Source: Candidatus Hodarchaeota archaeon (GTDB lineage: Archaea > Asgardarchaeota > Heimdallarchaeia > Hodarchaeales > YT1-057). Taken from it: a stretch of 11,867 nt of DNA. The stretch spans positions 1-11,867 of the forward strand of contig JAEOTI010000254.1 of assembly GCA_016839955.1 (NCBI GenBank), written 5' to 3'. A program made the translations under genes and the position numbers. Shown here one piece after another: positions 6,936 to 11,867 of this stretch. Each line of letters begins with the position of its first letter. The stretch's first letter is position 1. The notes beneath the pieces were generated by a model. The model was not told the DNA's origin and did not search any database. It saw only the letters and a list, made by a program, of their open reading frames with translations.

Positions 6936-7448
6936 TTAATATTCAAACGAAATTCCAATAAATAATGCAATAATCCAAGTTACTACATATACTATAATAA
7001 AAACTGCTGAAATTTCATCGTTGTTGAATTCTGGTTCTTTTCCTAGGTATTTCCGCGTGTAGAAAAGTATTCCACCAGTTATAATTGGTATACCTACATA
7101 TGTCAATAAAAGTAAACCAACTGTAACAATTGGATCGAAACCCCACTCGGAAACTAAAACATCATAGATTACCAGAATAGGTTGAGCAAGAATTGCAACA
7201 ACCAAAACTAATATGGCAATTTGGAAGAGGATAGGTACAATGAAGGTCATAAATGCAATTACACTAAAAACAATGACAAGAATTCCACCTATGATATAGG
7301 TCAATAATCCTTCATCGTCATCTGATGCTGTTTTTATTTTTTCCATGGGTTTGTAGGCCTTAGGGTCTGAATGAGCATTCAAATCCTTTGAAGAGGATGT
7401 ATGGGAAGTTTCATCTTCATCGAAGACAAATTTCAATTTTTTACACAT
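6936..7448 (-). CDS. Four-helix membrane protein of unknown function
   Basis: This 170-residue protein is not recognised. Residues 1-46 are polar and acidic with Ser/Asp/Glu-rich stretches and no signal peptide, so the tail is probably cytoplasmic. Four hydrophobic segments follow, at about 48-68, 72-95, 107-130 and 146-167. A short basic loop (TRKYLGK) between the third and fourth is consistent with the even-numbered topology, leaving both ends inside. No catalytic or metal-binding motif is seen; the only cysteine is Cys2. The start is ATG at 7448 with no clear ribosome binding site. It is transcribed in the same direction as its neighbours, between the 192-residue unknown gene and the hdr operon, with gaps of 139 and 113 bases (to the hdrA ATG, 131), so it may be a separate unit. 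Confidence 0.75.
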   Translation of the reverse strand: MCKKLKFVFDEDETSHTSSSKDLNAHSDPKAYKPMEKIKTASDDDEGLLTYIIGGILVIVFSVIAFMTFIVPILFQIAILVLVVAILAQPILVIYDVLVSEWGFDPIVTVGLLLLTYVGIPIITGGILFYTRKYLGKEPEFNNDEISAVFIIVYVVTWIIALFIGISFEY

Positions 7449-7487
7449 CTTAGGGTTATGGTTGCTTTAGACAGAATAGTTTAATTG

Positions 7488-7493
7488 AAAAAA
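7488..7493 (-). terminator. T6 tract, weak candidate transcription terminator
   Basis: On the minus strand this is a run of six T, about 95 bases past the stop of the 192-residue gene and before the membrane protein gene. Archaeal terminators are often T-runs of this kind. It is short, and equally could be chance in AT-rich intergenic DNA. Confidence 0.2.
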
Positions 7494-7543
7494 TAGACTT
7501 TATTTCTTTGATAAATAGATTTCTCTTTTCAAATTATTTGAAT

Positions 7544-7562
7544 GGGACATTTACATTGTCCC
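7544..7562. repeat. Perfect 6-bp hairpin after the 192-residue gene
   Basis: GGGACA (7544-7549) and TGTCCC (7557-7562) are exact reverse complements with a 7-base loop, about 26 bases past the stop codon of the upstream gene. G/C-rich arms stand out in this AT-rich gap. It could stabilise the 3' end of the upstream transcript or be an operator for the membrane protein gene. No T-run directly follows, so it is not a classical terminator. Confidence 0.4.
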
Positions 7563-7587
7563 TGAACAATTAAATCAAATCTAGTCA

Positions 7588-8166
7588 TTATCCATAAATT
7601 GAAGATCTCATTGGATATTTCTTTCGAAAAATCCTGTCAGCTTCGATTGACAATCTTCGTTCCACTTCCTGATGATAGGAACCGATTCTTCCCAAATTAG
7701 GAAAATTCAAATTTAAATATGGGCCTGCAACTACTGCATCGACTCTTCGCCTCTCAATTTCTCTAATAGGCAGTGGCTTAGTTTTAAAAATATCCTCAAT
7801 AGCCTGATCTTGAGCCATTTTGCCTTCTTGCAAAGAATCGATTATTTGATTTATGTTTCTTTGAGCGAGAGGGCGGAAACCATAGGAATGCATACCTTGT
7901 GTAATCAATTTTAAATCTTGAAGCGGAGACTCTTCTGGGATTTTCATTCCTACTCCTGTGTATTTTTGAGGATTTATTTGGACTAATTTTAACTGATAGC
8001 TATTCATTGGTCCTAAAATGACAACATTGCCGCCTAGATCAGACATAACATTCCAATCTTCTGGTGTCTGATCATAATTGTACATTATTTTCTTCATTAG
8101 ATCATCTAGTGGTTCAATTTCCATTTTTTTCCGTAAATCTTTGTGAGTCTTTTTCAACTCAAACAT
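7588..8166 (-). CDS. Hypothetical soluble 192-residue protein
   Basis: I do not recognise this protein. It has no signal peptide, no transmembrane segment and no cysteine. The first 30 residues are charged and probably helical (LKKTHKDLRKKMEIEP). The middle (about 40-75) looks like a small alternating strand region, and the C-terminal third is arginine-rich, with REIERRR near 136 and EVERR near 168. No enzyme motif stands out. The ATG at 8166 directly abuts a GAGAGG sequence, which is too close to serve it. A TTG at 8157 (codon 4) would have that site at a normal 9-base distance and may be the real start. It lies 98 bases after the M24 gene, behind a TATA-like TATTATAT at 8241-8248. Confidence 0.7.
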   Translation of the reverse strand: MFELKKTHKDLRKKMEIEPLDDLMKKIMYNYDQTPEDWNVMSDLGGNVVILGPMNSYQLKLVQINPQKYTGVGMKIPEESPLQDLKLITQGMHSYGFRPLAQRNINQIIDSLQEGKMAQDQAIEDIFKTKPLPIREIERRRVDAVVAGPYLNLNFPNLGRIGSYHQEVERRLSIEADRIFRKKYPMRSSIYG

Positions 8167-8240
8167 CCTCTCTTCTAATCTCTCCTACTAGGATGACTCT
8201 TTATTAAAGATCATTCTTATGAATGTAGTAATTCCTCCAA

Positions 8241-8248
8241 ATATAATA
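8241..8248 (-). promoter_or_regulatory. Possible TATA box of the 192-residue gene
   Basis: The minus-strand bases TATTATAT lie about 75 bases upstream of the ATG at 8166, which would give a leader of roughly 50 bases containing the GAGAGG ribosome binding site. The match is plausible in position but ordinary in an AT-rich gap. Confidence 0.3.
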
Positions 8249-8264
8249 ACTTGGGTATTTTGAA

Positions 8265-9449
8265 TTAAATTTGGATTGTTAAGGAGTTTAAATCCCTTGG
8301 ATAATTAATGGTTAGAACTTCATTACCTTCTTCAGTAACAAGTACAGTATCAGAATGGCGGAATCCACCAAAATCCAATTCGTAAATTCCCGGTTCTACA
8401 GTTAATACCATTCCAGGTTGCAATTTTGTTTCTAAACCTCTATCCAAAAAGGGTCTTTCATGTCCCTCTAGTCCAATCCCATGTCCAGTATGGTGAAGAA
8501 CCAAATGATCAAATCCACTGCTTTTGAAACTCGAAAAGGAAGCATTGTCTACATCTGCACAAGTAGCACCTGGTTTAATTGTATCTATTGCTGCAGTTTG
8601 AGCATTGAGCATAGCAGTGAAATAGCGCTCTTGCTTAGGGGTTGGTTGACCAATAATCATTGTCCGCTCTAATTCTGAATAATAGTGAAAGATATCCGCA
8701 CTAGCCCCAGTTACAAGTATATCTCCTGCTTTCATTGTTAAATTCGAAAAAATGGCATGTGGAAGTGCAGAATTCTTTCCAATTTGTCCTCTAAATCCGG
8801 CATAAGCGGGTAGCATTGAGGGAGACGCATCAGGTAATTCCTTTTGTAATTCTTTTGAAGCTACTTCAGTTGCTTTCAGGGTGACTTCCCCTTCGGATTT
8901 TCCGTTAGCACATTCCTCTTGGAGAATCTTGTGAGCCCTTTGACCCCATTTTGCGCTTGTTTTAATGAACTCAATTTCTAAAGGCTCTTTAATAATCCTC
9001 AGATCAGGAATAAAAGTTCCACAATCGAGAAATTTCCACCCGTTTAATATTTCAGTGAGTAATGGACCTTCATAACCCCAAAATCCAGGAGCTCCTTTTC
9101 CATCTGCTGTGATTATTTTGTCCCCCTTTACTGTTTTTTCCAAAACAGATGCTAGTAGTTTCATTGGATGTTTAAAATCCGGATATTCATAATAATTTTC
9201 TATGTTGGTGATCCATGGAACATTTTTTTCCCAATGAGTGATTTCCAGTTGGGGAAGGAAAATTATAGGTTCTTCATCGATGGGAGTAAGTAATGCAATC
9301 GGTCTTTCAGTAGGGATAAAACGAAATCCTGTCAAATAATAAATCGTCTTTACACTAAAAAATAAACCTAAATTTGCTTTTTTCTTTTCTAGATTAGAAA
9401 CTACTTTTGTGAGTCGAGATTCAAAGATTTCTTTGGTTAATTTCTTCAA
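8265..9449 (-). CDS. M24 family (creatinase/Xaa-Pro peptidase fold) protein with degenerate metal site
   Basis: This is a two-domain M24 protein: an N-terminal creatinase domain (about 1-150, with IYYLTGF near 36-42) and a C-terminal pita-bread domain containing TGHGIGLEGHE (321-331) and VEPGIYE (351-357). Active M24 peptidases bind two metals through Asp, Asp, His, Glu and Glu. Here the positions read Gly248, Glu259, His323, Glu352 and Ser366, so three of five differ. Dimetal peptidase activity is therefore doubtful. A metal-free hydrolase, as in creatinase, or a monometal enzyme is possible. Start: the frame stays open up to 9569, but that would overlap the carboxyltransferase by about 100 bases. 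The TTG at 9449 has GGAG 9 bases upstream, lies 16 bases past the upstream stop and gives a family-like start of 394 residues. An ATG at 9485 is the alternative. It is probably cotranscribed with the carboxyltransferase. Confidence 0.9.
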   Translation of the reverse strand: MKKLTKEIFESRLTKVVSNLEKKKANLGLFFSVKTIYYLTGFRFIPTERPIALLTPIDEEPIIFLPQLEITHWEKNVPWITNIENYYEYPDFKHPMKLLASVLEKTVKGDKIITADGKGAPGFWGYEGPLLTEILNGWKFLDCGTFIPDLRIIKEPLEIEFIKTSAKWGQRAHKILQEECANGKSEGEVTLKATEVASKELQKELPDASPSMLPAYAGFRGQIGKNSALPHAIFSNLTMKAGDILVTGASADIFHYYSELERTMIIGQPTPKQERYFTAMLNAQTAAIDTIKPGATCADVDNASFSSFKSSGFDHLVLHHTGHGIGLEGHERPFLDRGLETKLQPGMVLTVEPGIYELDFGGFRHSDTVLVTEEGNEVLTINYPRDLNSLTIQI

Positions 9450-9465
9450 ATAATATCGCTCCACT

Positions 9466-11016
9466 CTATAGTGGGATATTTCCATGCTTTCTTGGAGGTC
9501 TAGCTTTCCTCTTTCCCTGTAACATCTGCAGTGCCTTATAGACCTTCTGGCGGGTAAATCGAGGCTCAATCACGTCATCAATGAAGCCGTGAGACGCAGC
9601 AATCCATGGACTTGCGAATTTTTCACGATAGTCATCGATTCTTTTTTGAAGAGCTTCTTTTGGATCCTTTGCACTAGCAATTTCTCTTCTAAAGATAATA
9701 TTGGCAGCACCTTCTGGACCCATTACAGCACATTCAGTGGTTGGCCATCCAAAAACCATGTCTGCACCGATGTGTCGGCTACACATAACTACATAGGCTC
9801 CACCATAAGCCTTCCGTGTTATTACCGTTATAAGAGGAACAGTTGAATCAGCATAGGCATAGAGAATTTTAGCTCCATGTCGAATTATTCCACGATGTTC
9901 TTGATCGACACCAGGTAAAAAACCAGGTACGTCCATGAAGGTAAGTAAAGGAATATTGAATGCATCACAGAAACGTACAAATCGAGCAATCTTATCTCCA
10001 GCATCTATATCAATCGTACCAGCTAAATGATTTGGTTGATTCCCGACGATTCCTATTGAACGACCGCCAATTCTTCCAAAACCAGTAACAGCATTTCTAG
10101 CAAACAGTGGCTTGGCTTCAAAAAAATCTCCATTATCTACAACGTTTTTAATAACATCCCTCATATCATATGGCTTATTAGGATCAATTGGAACAATGTT
10201 ATCAAGGTCTGGAGATTCTCGAAGTGGGTCATCACCTGTATCAATGATTGGTGGGTCTTCCATATTATTAGAGGGTATAAAACTGAGAAGTGATCGAATT
10301 ATATTGAAACATTGTTCTTCATCAGTTGCCATTAAATCAGCAACCCCACTCACACTATTATGTATTAGGGGTCCTCCCAGAGCTTTAGACGTTGTTTCTT
10401 CACCAGTAGCTGCTTTAATGACCTGTGGTCCAGTAATATGCATGAAACTAGTTTTATCCACCATGATCGTAAAATCAGTAACAACTGGAGAATAAACTGC
10501 TCCTCCCGCACAGGGTCCCATTATTGCAGAAATTTGAGGTATTACCCCCGATACCAGTGTATTTCGATAAAAAATATCACCATAGGATCCCAAACTAAGT
10601 ACACCTTCTTGGATCCTGGCTCCAGCTGAATCATTCAAACCAATAAAAGGTGCACCTTGATCTAAAGCTAAATCCATTACCTTACAGATTTTTTTTCCAA
10701 ACATATCTCCTAATGCTCCCCCAAAGGCAGTGAAATCTTGAGAGAATAAGAAGACTAATCGTCCATCAATTAATCCGGATCCTGTAATTACTCCATCTCC
10801 AAGGATTTTCTTTTTCTCCATATCAAAATCTGTAATATGGTGTGTAGCGAATGTATCAATCTCCACAAACGTTCCGGGATCGAGTAGTCGATCAATTCTT
10901 TCACGAGCAGTTAATTTTCCCGCTGCACGTTGTTTTTTTATCCGTTCTTCTCCTCCACCTAGGAATACTTGCTTTCGTTTTTCCCGGAGTTGCTGATTTT
11001 GTTCTGATTTTGTCAA
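9466..11016 (-). CDS. Acyl-CoA carboxyltransferase (propionyl-CoA carboxylase beta / methylmalonyl-CoA decarboxylase alpha)
   Basis: This 516-residue protein is full length for the biotin-dependent carboxyltransferase family that moves CO2 between biotin and propionyl- or acetyl-CoA. The N-terminal crotonase-like domain has LNDSAGARIQEGV (127-139) and the first oxyanion-hole region GPCAGGAVYSP (167-177). The C-terminal domain has MDVPGFLPG (361-369), RKAYGGAY (401-408, second oxyanion hole) and GWPTTECAVMGPEGAA (423-438). The residue after GGAY, an Asp in characterised propionyl-CoA-specific PccB, is Val409 here. No biotin carboxylase, biotin carrier or sodium-pump subunit is in the window, so carboxylase and decarboxylase roles cannot be separated. 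The start is TTG with GAGG 7 bases upstream; an in-frame stop lies shortly upstream and no early ATG exists. It is the first gene of its unit, followed by the M24 gene. Confidence 0.93.
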   Translation of the reverse strand: MTKSEQNQQLREKRKQVFLGGGEERIKKQRAAGKLTARERIDRLLDPGTFVEIDTFATHHITDFDMEKKKILGDGVITGSGLIDGRLVFLFSQDFTAFGGALGDMFGKKICKVMDLALDQGAPFIGLNDSAGARIQEGVLSLGSYGDIFYRNTLVSGVIPQISAIMGPCAGGAVYSPVVTDFTIMVDKTSFMHITGPQVIKAATGEETTSKALGGPLIHNSVSGVADLMATDEEQCFNIIRSLLSFIPSNNMEDPPIIDTGDDPLRESPDLDNIVPIDPNKPYDMRDVIKNVVDNGDFFEAKPLFARNAVTGFGRIGGRSIGIVGNQPNHLAGTIDIDAGDKIARFVRFCDAFNIPLLTFMDVPGFLPGVDQEHRGIIRHGAKILYAYADSTVPLITVITRKAYGGAYVVMCSRHIGADMVFGWPTTECAVMGPEGAANIIFRREIASAKDPKEALQKRIDDYREKFASPWIAASHGFIDDVIEPRFTRQKVYKALQMLQGKRKARPPRKHGNIPL

Positions 11017-11384
11017 AGTCGCCCCTCTGTTTTGTGAATCGTTTTGAAATTATCTAGATATCCTCTTATGACCAAATTTGGAAAAAGATTTTGGATGGAG
11101 ACTAAATGAATATTTCACTCAACTGAAACTAAGTTATTTCATTCGAAAGATGATTTGAATATTTCGTGAATATATATCATTTATTTGGGATTTTTCGAAT
11201 TTAGATAACTTTTAAAGCAAAATTATGTGATTCCAATAAGTTTATTCAATGTAGAACAGTTCTTTCACGTCTTACGATATTTTTTGTTAAGAACCATTTG
11301 AAAAGGAATTAAAGGTTTAAGTAACAAAATGAAAAACGGAGAAAATTAGATTTTACTTAATAAGAAGAGGGAGTTTTATCAAAA
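11017..11384. other. Divergent intergenic region with two 10-bp palindromes
   Basis: This 368-base AT-rich gap separates the minus-strand carboxyltransferase from a plus-strand gene and should hold both promoters. Two perfect 10-base palindromes, TATCTAGATA (11051-11060) and CCAAATTTGG (11072-11081), lie 35-65 bases upstream of the carboxyltransferase start. TATA-like stretches occur at 11171-11178 (minus gene, leaving a long leader) and weakly near 11316 (plus gene). A direct repeat TGAATATTTC occurs at 11107-11116 and 11157-11166. I see no RNA gene or credible small ORF. Confidence 0.5.
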
Positions 11385-11867
11385 ATGAGAAATTATTCTT
11401 TTTTTTTGAATTTTTTCTTTGTTTTAATATTCTTTTTAATGCTTTCACACACTATAACCTTAGTAAATAGCAGTATGCTTCCAATTCAAATGAACAATAA
11501 TACAATAATTGATACAATTTCTTCCAATAATAATTTCACAAGTACAGCAATTTGTTATTTTCAGTCTTATGAATATTCCTCGAATCTTGAAGACATCGAA
11601 ATTGTTTATGATTATCAATTAGAAATTACTCACTTAATCTGCGAGTTTTACAATGTAAAAGAATGGAAACAGTACCTTCTTCATTTATTAGTTTATAAAA
11701 ATGGTACTATTGTCTCGAAACAGATTTCTGAAGAATATTCCGCAGTATGGACTTACATTTTTGCTCCAAATGAGGGTGGTGTAAAAGTAATCTGGTATTC
11801 GAGTATCACCAACCGTTTAATGGAATATAAATGGACGCCCAACACGAAAGGGGAGGTAAAACTTCTC
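11385..11867 (+). CDS. Secreted or membrane-anchored protein, N-terminal part only
   Basis: The frame is open from ATG at 11385 to the window edge (161 codons), preceded by a purine-rich GAGGGAG ribosome binding site about 11 bases upstream. It is the only plus-strand gene. Residues 1-5 are polar with one Arg and residues 6-27 are strongly hydrophobic (FFLNFFFVLIFFLML), giving a signal peptide or an N-terminal anchor. An Asn/Ser/Thr-rich linker follows (about 28-55), with N-glycosylation sequons at Asn28, Asn38 and Asn50 and another at Asn106, as expected for an archaeal surface protein. The remainder is rich in aromatic and beta-forming residues, with Cys57 and Cys86 that could pair. I recognise no family. 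The C-terminus, and any further membrane segment, lies outside the window. Confidence 0.75.
   Translation, partial: MRNYSFFLNFFFVLIFFLMLSHTITLVNSSMLPIQMNNNTIIDTISSNNNFTSTAICYFQSYEYSSNLEDIEIVYDYQLEITHLICEFYNVKEWKQYLLHLLVYKNGTIVSKQISEEYSAVWTYIFAPNEGGVKVIWYSSITNRLMEYKWTPNTKGEVKLL

Noticed and set aside
8167..8264. Mini-ORF of 8 codons (MIFNKESS) upstream of the 192-residue gene
   Set aside because: Too short to support. It could be a leader peptide, but there is no evidence beyond an ATG and a stop.
9450..9569. N-terminal extension of the M24 protein up to 9569
   Set aside because: It would overlap the end of the carboxyltransferase by about 100 bases, and its residues (rich in Arg and Cys) do not resemble an M24 N-terminus. 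A TTG at 9449 with a GGAG site fits better.

Overview
The window looks archaeal. It is AT-rich, has TATA-like boxes and GGAG-type ribosome binding sites, uses TTG start codons often, and is packed with genes of the soluble heterodisulfide reductase (Hdr) family. An anaerobic archaeon is the best reading. An Asgard-type lineage with Hdr and propionyl/methylmalonyl-CoA chemistry would fit, but nothing in the sequence fixes the phylum. All genes lie on the minus strand except one partial gene at the right edge. I see no tRNA, rRNA, CRISPR array, insertion sequence or integrase.

Region 1-6804 (minus strand, read right to left) is an Hdr operon. It starts with a full-length canonical HdrA (4828-6804) behind a TATA box at about 6861-6869. 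Next come a glutaredoxin-like protein with an unrecognised C-terminal domain (4019-4795), a possible 35-residue small protein (3860-3967), HdrC (3281-3796) and HdrB (2406-3284, overlapping hdrC by ATGA). Last are two further HdrA-type proteins: a short QmoA-like one (1171-2352) and a second divergent one cut by the window edge (1-1154). The operon therefore carries three non-identical HdrA modules with one HdrB and one HdrC. The two extra modules have lost different parts of the canonical protein. HdrB and HdrC have full cysteine complements and should form the thiol/disulfide-reducing head. HdrA would supply the flavin and the ferredoxin-linked electron path. The glutaredoxin-like protein is a candidate partner or substrate.

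Region 6936-8166 holds two proteins I do not recognise: a four-helix membrane protein with an acidic N-terminal tail, and a soluble 192-residue protein.

Region 8265-11016 holds a carboxyltransferase of the propionyl-CoA carboxylase beta / methylmalonyl-CoA decarboxylase alpha family. Sixteen bases downstream is an M24 (creatinase/Xaa-Pro peptidase fold) protein in which three of the five usual metal ligands are replaced.

Region 11017-11384 is a divergent intergenic stretch containing two short perfect palindromes. From 11385 a plus-strand gene for a secreted or membrane-anchored protein runs off the right edge.

The strongest leads are the partition of HdrA into three modules, the glutaredoxin-like fusion and small ORF inside the hdr operon, and the metal-site-degenerate M24 protein.
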